A DNA stretch of 64,000 nucleotides from Palsa-189 sp963803735 (GCA_963803735.1 CAWDNV010000016.1:62001-126000), one strand, 5' to 3'; positions 54,014 to 63,561 are shown, counted from the stretch's first letter. Notes: generated by a model not told the origin, from the letters alone. Made by a program: numbers and translations.

Positions 54014-54262
54014 ATGAACGACGTAATCTCGACCTTGAAGAGTAGACGCAGTGAACTCGCACTCGAACTCGGACGTATCGATAAAGCTATCGTGATTCTC
54101 TCAAACGGCAGTGGCGGGAGTAGTGAGAGTGGCAAGGCAACACGTGTACGCGCGACCGGCAAGCCGATGTCGGCGGCTATGAAGGCAAAGATTGGTCGTG
54201 GCGTTCGGAAAGCGTTCTTGCAGCGTAAGCGCGAGGCCGCGGCCAAGGCCAATTCCCGATAG
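54014..54262 (+). CDS. Small basic protein, unrecognised
   Basis: 82 residues with a good ribosome binding site (AGAGGAGG). A helical N-terminus STLKSRRSELALELGRIDKA leads to a Gly/Ser linker and a basic tail PMSAAMKAKIGRGVRKAFLQ. Similar lysine/alanine-rich small proteins occur in Acidobacteriota. The tail recalls nucleic-acid-binding AT-hook-like or NUMOD3-type motifs, but this is weak. Confidence 0.65.
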   Translation: MNDVISTLKSRRSELALELGRIDKAIVILSNGSGGSSESGKATRVRATGKPMSAAMKAKIGRGVRKAFLQRKREAAAKANSR

Positions 54263-54349
54263 ACTGGATTATCGTTGAGTTCTCCGAGAGCCACTTGGTT
54301 GATCTTCTGCAACCCTCAAGCAAGAAACGTTCCAGTCACAGGCAGCGTC

Positions 54350-55033
54350 CTACGCGCGTGGAAGCGTAAGGATTCGGTAAATTGGAAAGCACAACAAAAG
54401 AGCGGCGATCACCAACAGTCCAAGCCGTACACCGCGAGTCTTGAAACGCTGGCTAATCGCCAGCAGTAACAACACGGTTGCCAACGTCACGGTTGCGCGC
54501 ACGTATTGGTCGGAACGCTGCCGAGCCTGAGTACCCTGTTCGAAGACTTCCGCGGCTCGGTCATTCAACCCGACCGCTTGTTTCTCTTTAGAACTTCGAT
54601 ATTCCGGCATTAGCTGGGGGCCTGCAGGAGCATCGGGATTGTTGAGCGGGTCAGTTGTCTTCCAAGCCTCGAATGCCGGACGAAACTCGGGAAGGAAGCG
54701 CCGCTCAAAGAGATCGCTTAGTTTCTTTTCTCCCTGGGTCTCGGCCTTTAGCCACTCGACCACCGTCGATGCGTTGTACAAACGCTCCTGGTTGGCGGCC
54801 ATGGCGGCTCCCTCGGCTTGAACCCGTAGCTTGCTCGACTGGCCGTACAGCTCCGCCTGATGTCCAGTCCAGAGCGCTGCCTGATATCCGCTCCATGCGG
54901 TAATGATGGCGACTAGGGCTAGCACGATCGCCTCCGCGATCTCCAGTATCTCGTGCCCCAAAAATTGTGACGGTTCCTTGTGTTCGCTGAGGTGATGAGC
55001 TACTTCGATGTTGGCATCTCCTGCTTCCGGCAT
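54350..55033 (-). CDS. DUF4337-like membrane protein
   Basis: 227 residues from ATG 55033 with GGAGGG upstream, which excludes a 26-codon extension. One N-terminal membrane segment (EIAEAIVLALVAIITAWSGY), a long charged middle (QAALWTGHQAELYGQSSKLR, RRFLPEFRPAFEAWKTTDP) and two C-terminal segments (TVTLATVLLLLAISQRFKTR, RLGLLVIAALLLCFPIYRIL). Family assignment by layout only. Function unknown. Confidence 0.7.
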   Translation of the reverse strand: MPEAGDANIEVAHHLSEHKEPSQFLGHEILEIAEAIVLALVAIITAWSGYQAALWTGHQAELYGQSSKLRVQAEGAAMAANQERLYNASTVVEWLKAETQGEKKLSDLFERRFLPEFRPAFEAWKTTDPLNNPDAPAGPQLMPEYRSSKEKQAVGLNDRAAEVFEQGTQARQRSDQYVRATVTLATVLLLLAISQRFKTRGVRLGLLVIAALLLCFPIYRILTLPRA

Positions 55034-55283
55034 TTGCTTAGACCCTCCAGAAATCCTTTGATTCTGCTCTGGTAAAAGAGGAGCTAAGGCTCCATACGAG
55101 GCGCCGAACAATGATTGCGCCGCAAGTTCGAAGTGCGCGCTATTGGCCAGACATCGTGTGGCGAGGTTTTCGTTGCAGCAGAACCTCCAGGCGGCCCCGT
55201 CGCACTGTCCAAATTCGCCAAAGCGGACAAGTGGCCCCGATTTCGCGATTGGACCGTCTCAGACTAGGTTATGACGTCCTCCC

Positions 55284-55805
55284 TCATTTCTTTGGAGGAG
55301 GAAATTTCTTGAACATATCATCGACAGACTTGTCAATCTTGTCTGCCACCTTTTGGGGATTGTCGCTGAGTGTGTCCGTGGCGGTGCCTCGCCAGAGCAT
55401 TTTCTGAGTCTTTGGATCTCCTATATCAACGATAAGTTCTCCGACGGGAATTTCCTTGACTGTTGTAGTACTAGAGCCCCCGCTCCACCGATAGGCACCC
55501 ATGTTCGTTGTATCCAGCTGTGTTTTGCTGCTGACTGCGGCATGGTAAACAACGAGAAGGTCTGGAGATGTACCGGCATCTACTTTTCTTAGCCCCTTGG
55601 CGGCCAGGTCCTTGTCCACGGCAGCCACTATTCTTTCGTCCATTAGCGGATTTTTGGCGGGCGTTCCTTTGGCCCATGCATAAGTTCCATAACCTTGGAA
55701 GTTCGCAGTCTGATCCCAGTCGACATTAACCTTCTGTGCCCACGCGGCCATGCCATCTAGTGTGAGAATCGCGATTAAGCTGAAGAAAATACATGCTCTT
55801 TTCAT
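55284..55805 (-). CDS. DUF4136 lipoprotein-like secreted protein
   Basis: 173 residues. Signal peptide ACIFFSLIAILTLDGMAAWA; DUF4136 marks VNVDWDQTANFQGYGTYAWA, LMDERIVAAVDKDLAAKGLR, LLVVYHAAVSSKTQLDTTNM, VGELIVDIGDPKTQKMLWRG and TATDTLSDNPQKVADKIDKS, ending KFPPPKK. No lipobox cysteine is seen, so it is likely soluble in the periplasm. Function unknown, very common in this phylum. Confidence 0.92.
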   Translation of the reverse strand: MKRACIFFSLIAILTLDGMAAWAQKVNVDWDQTANFQGYGTYAWAKGTPAKNPLMDERIVAAVDKDLAAKGLRKVDAGTSPDLLVVYHAAVSSKTQLDTTNMGAYRWSGGSSTTTVKEIPVGELIVDIGDPKTQKMLWRGTATDTLSDNPQKVADKIDKSVDDMFKKFPPPKK

Positions 55806-56376
55806 TTTTCATCCTTCCTTGTTCCTTCAAGTGTCGAGACGGTGAGTCCCCGCGCTCGCGTTTCGAACTGCTCTCACCCCCCGCAGAATCACCTTCTTGC
55901 CCAGCCCGACCAGGGGCGTACCGTTGACGTGCTGTGTCTGACGACTTCAGATTGGGGCCAATTATCGTGTCGCGCGCGCGAACTGACCGCCAAAAGCACA
56001 TCTAACAGTCCCGTGCGGACGTCGAAACTGGCAAACTTACCAGTAACCTCTCGGGGTTCGACAGAAACCATAGTCAGCGCACTGACACCATTATCTGGGC
56101 GTTCGTATACAGCTTGTGCGCGTCATGAGCTCAGATCGTGCTTGACTGGAATCGTCGTGGCGACGACGAGTGCGGCCTCCGGCCCTTTCCAATCACAGAT
56201 TTCTACGTTCGCAGCCCTGTCAGTTGTGACAGTTCATCGCAATACCGATCGATCCTCTAATGGATCTCCACCGAGTACACTCGTTAGCACGGATGAGCAA
56301 ACGACCGGAGCTCCCCTAACTACTTAGCGGTCTGGAAATAGGAAGAAGCAGGATGGTCACCTAAGTTTGAGGACGC
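55806..56376. other. Spacer without a supported gene
   Basis: About 570 bases between divergent DUF4136 and VWFA genes. A long plus-strand open frame (from 55842) is rich in Ser and Thr and shows no family pattern, so it is judged accidental. No repeat seen. TTGAGGACGC precedes the VWFA start. Confidence 0.4.
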
Positions 56377-57384
56377 GTGACGAACGGAAGGTGGAAAAAC
56401 CGGCAGGCGCTAGCTGTTGTGGCGTGCTCCTTGATCACACTCGCCGCCCTGGGACAAGTTCGAGGCCGCATGGCACTCAGCCCTCTTCAGCAGTATACGA
56501 AACGACTCGCCGATCGTCTTCACTACAGTGCGGCACATAAAAATGAAATTCAGGTTGATGTGGTGCTTGCGCTAGTGAACGTCACTGTAACCGACCCAAC
56601 CAGCCGGCCGGTGGCGGGCCTGCAGAAGGACAACTTCCGAATCTATGAAGACGGCATCGAGCAGGAAATTGTTAATTTTTCAAGCGAGGACGTGCCGACT
56701 ACGATCGGCCTGATCTTCGATATGAGCGGCAGTATGACAGACAAAGTCGACCGAGAGAGGCAGGCGGTCAGAGAGTTTTTAAAGACTTCCAACCCGCAAG
56801 ATGAGTTCTTCTTGGTCAGCTTCAACAGTAAAGCCAAACTCACGGAAGGCTTTACTTCAAGTGCGGAGGATTTGCAAAACCAAATGCTGTACACAGTTGC
56901 TAAAGGGAGTACCGCTTTGTTCGACGCGATCGGTCTTGGGCTCAAGCTGATCAGAGGCGCGCACAATAGCAGACACGTACTGCTCATTCTGTCCGACGGC
57001 GGCGACAACCACAGCCTACACTCTGAAAATGCCACTAAGAAGTTCGTGAGGGAAGCCGACTGTCAGATCTACGCCCTGGGCATATTCGCCAATCTCAGCG
57101 ATCCGACGTTGCGGAGAGAAGAGCGAGAGGGTCCCAAGGTGCTGACAGACATTGCCGAAATGAGCGGAGGGCGCATGTTTCCGGTGACGAAGGTAGACGA
57201 TCTACCTTCAATCGCCAGCGAGATCGGAATCGAGGTACGCGGCCAGTACCTCCTCGGATACAAGCCCAGTAATCCGAAGCGCGATGGCAAGTGGCGAAAA
57301 ATCAAAGTCTCGCTAAAGCCGCCGAATGGATTCCCCCCGCTCACCGTCCACGCTAAGACGGGATACTACGCCCCTCGGAAGTAA
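56377..57384 (+). CDS. VWFA-domain protein of the acidobacterial type
   Basis: 335 residues from GTG 56377. Signal segment QALAVVACSLITLAALGQV; then VVLALVNVTVTDPTSRPVAG and LQKDNFRIYEDGIEQEIVNF, the N-terminal part typical of the VWFA-related acidobacterial family, then a VWA domain with the metal site FDMSGSMTDK and LILSDGGDNHS, and a C-terminal strand region YLLGYKPSNPKRDGKW. Exported adhesion or assembly protein; partner unknown. Confidence 0.93.
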   Translation: MTNGRWKNRQALAVVACSLITLAALGQVRGRMALSPLQQYTKRLADRLHYSAAHKNEIQVDVVLALVNVTVTDPTSRPVAGLQKDNFRIYEDGIEQEIVNFSSEDVPTTIGLIFDMSGSMTDKVDRERQAVREFLKTSNPQDEFFLVSFNSKAKLTEGFTSSAEDLQNQMLYTVAKGSTALFDAIGLGLKLIRGAHNSRHVLLILSDGGDNHSLHSENATKKFVREADCQIYALGIFANLSDPTLRREEREGPKVLTDIAEMSGGRMFPVTKVDDLPSIASEIGIEVRGQYLLGYKPSNPKRDGKWRKIKVSLKPPNGFPPLTVHAKTGYYAPRK

Positions 57385-57542
57385 GGCCTCAGCGCTGATC
57401 GCACGGACTGTCAGGCGTGAGAAACTCCGATAAATCTAGTTATCGCGCGAAACGCTGGTCTGGAGGAGTTTGATGTACGGACTCAGCCGAATCGAGGAAA
57501 GGCGCTTCTTGCCTATTTTTGGACAGAATCGCTTCTATGAGG

Positions 57543-57959
57543 TCAGCGAACGACCCCTGGTTTCGAGACAAATCTGCGCCCCGCGAGAACCTCGCTCAAA
57601 GCGAACAGAAGCTCTCTGTTCATGCGACTTTTTACAACATAGCCCTTAGCGCCAGCCTCGAAACCGTACTCCACATAATCTGAGTCATCGTGAGCGCTCA
57701 GAAGCACAATCTCGCTCTTGCTACCGCCGCTGCGGATCGCGCGGGTCGCTTCGATACCATTCAATAGGGGCAGCGTGACGTCCATCACGATCACGTCTGG
57801 TTTCAACTGCTCAGCCGCCGACACAGCCGACGCTCCGTCGCCGCGGATTCCTGCGATCCGATAATCCCGCGCAAGCAGTTCCGATACCATCTCAACGATG
57901 CCGGTATGATCGTCAGCCAACAGTACGGTTGGTTTCAAGCTTGCACTCCTAGAGGGCAT
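57543..57959 (-). CDS. Stand-alone response-regulator receiver
   Basis: 138 residues from ATG 57959. Receiver pattern complete: acidic pair in VLLADDHTGIVEMV, phospho-Asp in PDVIVMDVTLP, Ser of VLLSAHDDSD and the conserved Lys in KGYVVKSRMN. The sequence style is that of NarL/FixJ regulators (LLNGIEATRAIRSGG), but the LuxR output domain is absent and no frame continues it. Could act as a phosphate sink or by protein contact with the nearby HisKA_3 kinase(s). Confidence 0.87.
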   Translation of the reverse strand: MPSRSASLKPTVLLADDHTGIVEMVSELLARDYRIAGIRGDGASAVSAAEQLKPDVIVMDVTLPLLNGIEATRAIRSGGSKSEIVLLSAHDDSDYVEYGFEAGAKGYVVKSRMNRELLFALSEVLAGRRFVSKPGVVR

Positions 57960-58344
57960 GCTATGGACCACCATCGGTTGAAGTCAACCCCAAAAAATTG
58001 CGTCAAAAACCGAGTCTGTGGAAAAACCTCGAGGAGCAGGGCCACCTTCGGGGTGGGGTATAAGGACACTACCACGAAGCTGCACCCCACCTGACACAAG
58101 TTCTGCCCAACCACCCGACGATCGCTGATCTTCTGAAGCCTCTCGGTCACTTAATCCGCGCGAGACTGTCATTTTGTGCAGGTTACTTCAGCCGCGAAGA
58201 ATTACATGCTTAGGCGATTTTTCGTCTTGCTAACAGCAGCCGAAACATTGAAATCAAACGGAAGAAGGGCGCTCTTAGTTTCCGGCGCTCGGCCTCTGAG
58301 CGAAATGGGTCATTCCAGACATAGAGATGCGAGGAGAGAAAGCG

Positions 58345-58933
58345 ATGTCTAAATCTTTAAGACTTCTTACGGTGTCCTTCGCGCTGCTTTCAGTGTTAGT
58401 TACTGTCGCAGCGTTCGGGCAGAAGAGTGACCTGCAGCAAAGGTTTGCAGCCGTGCAGCAGGCCATCGCCGAAAATAAGCAAAACTTGCAGCAGTATCAG
58501 TGGAACGAAACAACGCAGCGCACGCTGAAAGAAGATGCGAAGCCCCCAACTCAAAACCTATGCCGCTCCGATCGGTCCTCCCCCGGAACAACCTAGCGGC
58601 GGCAGGGTGAAGGAGAAGATCATTGCGAAGAAGAAAGAAGAGACGAAGGACTATATGGGCGACGTGAAAGCCCTCCTCAGCCTGTACGTGCCACCCGACC
58701 CGCAGAAAATGCAGCAAGCCTACCAGGCAGGCAAAGTCTCATTGAATCCTGCTGGCGGCGTGGTGAACTTGATCTTCAAGGATTATGCGCAGCCCGGCGA
58801 TCAGATGTCCCTAGCTTTCGACACCGCCGCAAGAAAGATCTCCTCCCTAAGCATCAACACCTACATGGGAGAACCGAAAGACGCAGTGACGCTGCAGGTA
58901 CAGATGGCCAGCCTTCCCGATGGGACCATTTAA
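58345..58933 (+). pseudogene. Frameshifted, shortened paralogue of the 51.3 kb secreted protein
   Basis: From ATG 58345: LRLLTVSFALLSVLVTVAAF (signal), LQQRFAAVQQAIAENKQNLQ and QYQWNETTQRTLKEDAK, which parallels QNIRQYEWIETTVISLK in the intact copy. At about 58550 the frame breaks and part of the CYYGADGSLQ region is missing; the next frame continues IGPPPEQPSGGRVKEKIIAK, KKKEETKDYMGDVKALLSLY, VPPDPQKMQQAYQAGKVSLN and AVTLQVQMASLPDGTI. The last 25 or so residues are missing because receiver-domain sequence begins at about 58918. Confidence 0.8.
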
Positions 58934-59508
58934 TCCTGTTCGACATCGAGCTCCGTAGGCTGAACGGAATAGAGGCTGCCAGGCATGTGCTTAAGCTAGC
59001 TGGCCACCCAAAAATCTTGTTCCTCAGCCAAGAGTCTTCCCCTGAAGTGGTTCAGGAAACGCTTGGCATGGGCGCGCTGGGGTATGTCTATAAGTTGCGA
59101 GCTGGAACCGACCTGCTACCGGCTATCGATGCAGTTCTTGAAGGTATGCGCTTTGTGAGCAGGGGATTAAAAAGCCACGAGTCAAGCAGTAACTCAAATG
59201 CAAAGCCAGCCAAGAAACTTGAGGTGCCGACCAGGAAAAGGCATAGATCAAGAGAGCGCGCTAGACGGACGGATGCGCCAAAGTATCCGTGGCAGCGTGT
59301 AGTTATGGAGGCCTTCCATTCACCACGTGAGTCTCTCCCTCAAAAGCTCAACATTGCCGAGAGGACAATCGCAGAGCGGCTCACAAACAGAGCACAACCA
59401 AGTATAGAGGAACGACTCGCTTTGAAGGATGCGTTGCGTTCATTACGGGTCCTGAATGCCGAGACAAGGCTACAGCCCAAGACTAACGAGAAGAAAGAGA
59501 TCGCCTGA
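58918..59508 (+). pseudogene. Receiver-domain gene lacking its first half
   Basis: The open frame reads HLILFDIELRRLNGIEAARH, VLKLAGHPKILFLSQESSPE, VVQETLGMGALGYVYKLRAG and VLEGMRFVSRGLKSHE: the second half of a NarL-type receiver, including phospho-Asp (FDIEL) and Lys (YKLRAG). The first about 50 residues with the acidic pair are missing; instead the frame runs out of the paralogue gene before it. A possible GTG start exists at 58987, inside the domain. The C-terminus (WQRVVMEAFHSPRESLPQKL, NIAERTIAERLTNRAQPSIE) is a different, unnamed helical part. Confidence 0.75.
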
Positions 59509-59611
59509 AAGCCAGCCTCGGACAGAAAGCATTAGAGAACAGAAAGCATTTTAGAGAGAAGTCGCAAACCTGCCAGTATGTCAGATAGGGATAGCCGCGG
59601 CAGATGCCGGT

Positions 59612-60766
59612 TCAGTGGCTCACTTCGGCGATGATCTCTGTCCCTTTCCCGGGTGAGGAGTTCACTAAGAGGTTGCCCCCAAACATGCGGAGGCGCTCTC
59701 GCATCGTGGAAAGCCCGATGCCCGATGAGGAGACCTCCGGCTCGAACCCAATGCCAAAGTCTTTAATCTTGAGGACGATTCTGCCATTGGTTCTTGTCAC
59801 GTGTATCTCAACATTACGCGTCCGGCTGTACTTAACTACATTGCTGAGCGCCTCTTGCCCAACCCGGAAAAGGCACAGTGCTAGCTCCGGCGACAAGTTC
59901 TTTGGGAGAGGACCGGCATGGAAGTCGACGCGAAGACCCTGCTGTGACGAAGTTTCCCGGGCGAGTTCCTTCAAGGCAGCAGGTAATCCCAGATGGCGAA
60001 GCTTGGAGGAATGGAGTTCGTGAGATAGTTCGTGGATATCCGTCGCAAGCTCTTCGGCAGACTTGTAAAGCCTCAATGCAGTACAGCTGTGGGCCTCCTG
60101 TCCCGCTTTAAGCAGATCCTGGTGCAACCTCTCAAGCTGAATGGTAAGAAGGGCAAACCGTTGGCCGATGTCGTCATGGAGTTCGCGACTAATCCGTTGT
60201 CGTTCAGTCTCTTGTGCCTGCATGAGCCGACTGGCGACGTCGCGCAGACTCCTCTCGGAAGTTCGCAGTTGCTCCTCCGTAGCTTTCTTCTCGCTTATAT
60301 CCTGCACCATTCCAATCACCAGCGGAGATGTTCGGTACCGAGCGTCCAGCAGAGAAATACTTACGTGACCCCAAATCTGCGATCCCCCTTTTCTAATGAA
60401 GCGCTTGTCGAGTTTGTAGTGATCGATCAGGCCGGCGCAAAGTTGGTGGAAAAGGGGCCCTTCTTGCTTCTGGTCTTCTGGATGCGAAAATGCTGAACAA
60501 CTCATGTCTCGCAGTTCTTCTGTTGTGTAGCCGAGCATAGAGCAAAGAGCCGGATTCGCAAATAAAATGTGCCCTTCGAGGTCTTCTAGCGCAATGCCAA
60601 TGGAAGCTTCTTGACATAAAGCTTGAAAGAACTTCTCGCTCTTGATCCGCTCCGCCTCTGCTTCTTTCATTTCCGGGGCCGGAGAACGGGTCTGAGCACG
60701 GTCGATAGGTGCTTTCATCGCCGGTTTAGGTCCTTTCTTCCTCCGGAAATGTGAGATTACGTCCAC
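59612..60766 (-). CDS. PAS-domain histidine kinase of the HisKA_3 class
   Basis: 384 residues. PAS about 45-165 (ALEDLEGHILFANPALCSML, GYTTEELRDMSCSAFSHPED, RRYRTSPLVIGMVQDISEKK-like end), dimerisation helix with H-box ETERQRISRELHDDIGQRFA (phospho-His in ELHDD), and ATPase: N-box FRVGQEALSNVVKYSRTR, G1 IKDFGIGFEPE, G2 SSGIGLSTMRERLRMFGGNL, final VNSSPGKGTEIIAEVSH. Cytoplasmic, since no membrane segment is seen. Its partner would be a NarL-type regulator; only broken ones and a lone receiver are nearby. Confidence 0.92.
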   Translation of the reverse strand: MDVISHFRRKKGPKPAMKAPIDRAQTRSPAPEMKEAEAERIKSEKFFQALCQEASIGIALEDLEGHILFANPALCSMLGYTTEELRDMSCSAFSHPEDQKQEGPLFHQLCAGLIDHYKLDKRFIRKGGSQIWGHVSISLLDARYRTSPLVIGMVQDISEKKATEEQLRTSERSLRDVASRLMQAQETERQRISRELHDDIGQRFALLTIQLERLHQDLLKAGQEAHSCTALRLYKSAEELATDIHELSHELHSSKLRHLGLPAALKELARETSSQQGLRVDFHAGPLPKNLSPELALCLFRVGQEALSNVVKYSRTRNVEIHVTRTNGRIVLKIKDFGIGFEPEVSSSGIGLSTMRERLRMFGGNLLVNSSPGKGTEIIAEVSH

Positions 60767-60904
60767 GTTACATCTCCACTCATTAGTGGGAAGGAAAGCT
60801 AATATCGATGATTGCGGAACTGGGGTCTTCGACGGAATACAGCGAACTCCTGAGTGGAAGAATCACGCCAGGAAGCATATTACAGGTCCGAGTCTGCCAA
60901 GGAT

Positions 60905-61123
60905 TCAGTGTCTCGAACTTGGCCAGTCCTCCGGCTGATCGGCAAGCCGATGCAATTCGTTTTCGGGCACGACAAATTCGCTCATGCCACAACTTAAGCA
61001 GACCAAAAGCTTAGGAAATACCCAAACAGGCTGCTTGCCAACATTGGTTAGACCACTGAAGTGAATAGCAATCTCTCCTGTGAACTGACGCTGATTCTCA
61101 GAACCGCATGCATTGCAAGCCAT
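60905..61123 (-). CDS. Small CxxC protein
   Basis: 72 residues from ATG 61123. Two zinc knuckles: ACNACGSENQRQFTGEIAIH and LLVCLSCGMSEFVVPENELH about 40 residues apart. GLTNVGKQPVWVFPK between them. A conserved type of small protein in Acidobacteriota to my knowledge, without a name. Comparable in plan to the gene at 33.9 kb. Confidence 0.7.
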   Translation of the reverse strand: MACNACGSENQRQFTGEIAIHFSGLTNVGKQPVWVFPKLLVCLSCGMSEFVVPENELHRLADQPEDWPSSRH

Positions 61124-61388
61124 ATAATTACCCCAACGCTTACTCACGAAAATGTTATAAGAACTAAGCAAAAACATACAGCTTGGCTAGAAGCTGTCAA
61201 ATTTGAACTTTAGTTTGGACCGATCTGATTCGCGCCACCTGTAAGAATTACCAGCCCCAAGGATAACTCCCGATGCGGCCTTATCGGAGATTGGGAATCT
61301 GCTTCAAGCCACATTTCGACAAGAGGACTTCTCAAGGGGTGGCGCGGACCGGCAAGCTATCACAAATGAAATGAACCTACGCGGCTGG
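61124..61388. other. Spacer without a supported gene
   Basis: About 265 bases between the small CxxC gene and the kinase gene, both on the minus strand. Nothing recognised. Confidence 0.3.
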
Positions 61389-62447
61389 TTATCTCTTAAG
61401 AGGCACGCGGGCGTGGATCGTTGCGCCTTGCTTAGCTTGCGATTCGATACAGAGTTTCCCATCAACTAGCTTCAGGCGTTCCTGCATACTGGTGAGACCG
61501 AGCCCGGGCCCGTTCATAGCCTCATCGGGATCAAAACCAACCCCCCAATCGCGCACGGTCAGTTGAATCTCACTCGATTCACCGCTGAGCGATACTTCAA
61601 AATTTCGTGACCTGCCATGCTTGATCCCATTTTCCAAAGCTTCCTGCAAGACGCGGTAAAGACATACAGAGATTTCCTTGGGCAGTTCTTTCGGGATGTC
61701 TTCACAGTGAAGGTCAATGCTCACTTTTTCCCGAATGGAAAGCTCTTTGCAAAAGCTGGCGGCAGCCGCCGCGAGCCCCAGGTATTTCAGCGTCGAAGAG
61801 TGCAGCAGGCGCCACAGAACCTGGATATCGCTTACGATATCCTTGACCTGTTGCCTTGCTTCCCCGATTTGCTGGCGGGCTTCAGCCAGCGATTCTGGAG
61901 CTTTTTGCCCGAAGCAATCTAGATCCATAGCCAGCACGGTCAGGCTTTCAATGTAGCGATGAAGCTCTCGGGCAATCCTGGTACGCTCCTCCTCCTGCGC
62001 CTGGATGAGACGGCCTGCCAGATTCTCATCCTTTGCCTCGGACTGTGGCAGCTCGTCTTGCCCGGTCTTTTTCTCGCTTAAGTCTTCCACCATCGCGACC
62101 ACAAGCCGAGATGCACCACTTCCCATCAGAGAAATGCTCAAACGACCCCAAATCAGCGAACCATCGCGTCGAAAGAAACGCTTCGCCAGTTGATAGCGAT
62201 CTATCGAACCCGCTCGTAACTGCTGAAAAAGCGCCCAATCCTTTTCTGCGTCTTCGGGAGGAGAAAACTCGACACAGTGTTTGTTACGCATTTCCTCTTC
62301 GCTGAACCCCAGCATTGAGCACAGCGCCGGGTTGACAAACAAGGGCCGCCCTTCTAGATCCTCTAGCGCAATCCCGATTGGGCTCGCCTGAAAAACACTA
62401 AGGAAGAGCTGGTCATCACGACTGGCCGATTTGGGCTCTTCGTTCAT
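61389..62447 (-). CDS. PAS-domain histidine kinase-like protein with altered H-box
   Basis: 352 residues, similar in plan to the kinase at 59.6 kb: PAS (about 15-130, IALEDLEGRPLFVNPALCSM), then EEERTRIARELHRYIESLTV, where the His remains but the acidic residue next to it (ELHDD in most HisKA_3 proteins) is replaced by Arg and the following DIGQ by YIES. ATPase: N-box YRVLQEALENGIKHGRSR, G1 VRDWGVGFDPD, G2 GPGLGLTSMQERL, end RVPLKR. ATP binding seems intact, but autophosphorylation or phosphatase action is doubtful. May be a modified sensor. Confidence 0.88.
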   Translation of the reverse strand: MNEEPKSASRDDQLFLSVFQASPIGIALEDLEGRPLFVNPALCSMLGFSEEEMRNKHCVEFSPPEDAEKDWALFQQLRAGSIDRYQLAKRFFRRDGSLIWGRLSISLMGSGASRLVVAMVEDLSEKKTGQDELPQSEAKDENLAGRLIQAQEEERTRIARELHRYIESLTVLAMDLDCFGQKAPESLAEARQQIGEARQQVKDIVSDIQVLWRLLHSSTLKYLGLAAAAASFCKELSIREKVSIDLHCEDIPKELPKEISVCLYRVLQEALENGIKHGRSRNFEVSLSGESSEIQLTVRDWGVGFDPDEAMNGPGLGLTSMQERLKLVDGKLCIESQAKQGATIHARVPLKR

Positions 62448-62664
62448 GGGAGGCGGTATAACACGCTTACCTATTTACTTCAATTCTATTTCCGATTATC
62501 TGAGGCGAGAGCTAACGGTTCTCTGTGCTCATATTCGATATGAATATATCTATTTGGCTGAAAACCGGCACGTCTTACATTGAGTCGACAATGAGATGCA
62601 ATCCCCGCAGACTTCTTGCAACCCTTCGGACGAAGTTTGCTTGGAAGGAGAATGAGGAAAATTA

Positions 62665-63000
62665 GTGCTTAAGGTGCTTGTAGTCGATGACTACGAGCCG
62701 TTCCGCAGAGTGGTCCGCTCGATATTTCAACCGAGGAATGACCTTCAGATTGTCGGCGAAGCGTCAGATGGGTTGGAAGCCGTCCAGAAAGCCAAAGTAC
62801 TGCAGCCGGATTTAATTCTTCTTGATATCGACTTGCCGACGTTACGTGGATTTCGTCTCGAACAGCTCTGTAGCAACCTAGCTAACACACATGAATTCGA
62901 CATTCTGTGCGCATATCCATTTAGGGGTTTTCAAGACGAAAAAACGGGCGCGCTTTCAAATCGATCTGCGCTGAACACGCCGCAGTGTATTCCCGGGTAA
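62665..63000 (+). pseudogene. Receiver-domain gene lacking its second half
   Basis: From a GTG with GAGGAAAATTA upstream: LKVLVVDDYEPFRRVVRSIF, QPRNDLQIVGEASDGLEAVQ, KAKVLQPDLILLDIDLPTLR: a normal NarL-type receiver start with acidic pair and phospho-Asp. After GFRLEQLC the reading leaves the family (SNLANTHEFDILCAYPFRGF), so the second half of the domain with its Lys is missing. The lost part equals what is kept at 58.9 kb. Confidence 0.75.
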
Positions 63001-63241
63001 CAATGGGATAGTTAGGCCATGTTACCCCTGGCAGTCCCCAGGGGGTGCCGGGGATTGTGCTGACGCGACGACGAGGGATAGAGTAATGACAGCGACATCA
63101 AAGAAAGTTCTGACCCGCACAGTGGAGTTCATATATGCAGCCCCCTTGGTCGCAACGTGCCGGGCTGAGTTTGACGTGACGATTCGTGTGTCTTCAGTTC
63201 ACTCTTCTTTGAAGGCGACGAACCTCAGGCGACGTGTGGTT
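63001..63241. other. Spacer with a GC-rich hairpin
   Basis: About 240 bases. Near 63023-63045 acccctggcagtccccaggg can form a short stem (cccctgg with ccagggg). No gene recognised. Confidence 0.35.
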
Positions 63242-63439
63242 TTACTTACCCGCGGTGGTTGACCGCGCCTTTTCTGCAACCACAGGTCTGTATATATTCA
63301 ACTCTTTTAGTTGGCGCTCGGCGGTGAGCCAATCAGAAAGGTCGTGCCCGTCTTCGCTTCCGCCCGCGAGATAAATCTTGTAGGCACGTTCACGAATCTG
63401 TTCCTCAGTGGGCTCGAGAAGATTTCTACTTTCTGACAT
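63242..63439 (-). CDS. DUF2934 small protein
   Basis: 65 residues from ATG 63439 with GAGGAGGACAT upstream. The single DUF2934 motif is present: EEQIRERAYKIYLAGGSEDG, HDLSDWLTAERQLKE. Very common in soil bacteria; function unknown. Confidence 0.9.
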   Translation of the reverse strand: MSESRNLLEPTEEQIRERAYKIYLAGGSEDGHDLSDWLTAERQLKELNIYRPVVAEKARSTTAGK

Positions 63440-63561
63440 GTTCGATGTCCTCCTCTGGACTTTTTTCAAGTTCCGGACGGGCAGCCCATAGATCACGCTG
63501 TTCGGAAAATGACAAGCATGTTAGTGGCTGAACTCCATCTGCTGTATGCTGTACTTTAAGG

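Noticed and set aside
55842..56327. 161-codon plus-strand frame in the DUF4136-VWFA spacer
   Set aside because: Ser/Thr-rich without family features or a ribosome binding site; probably accidental.
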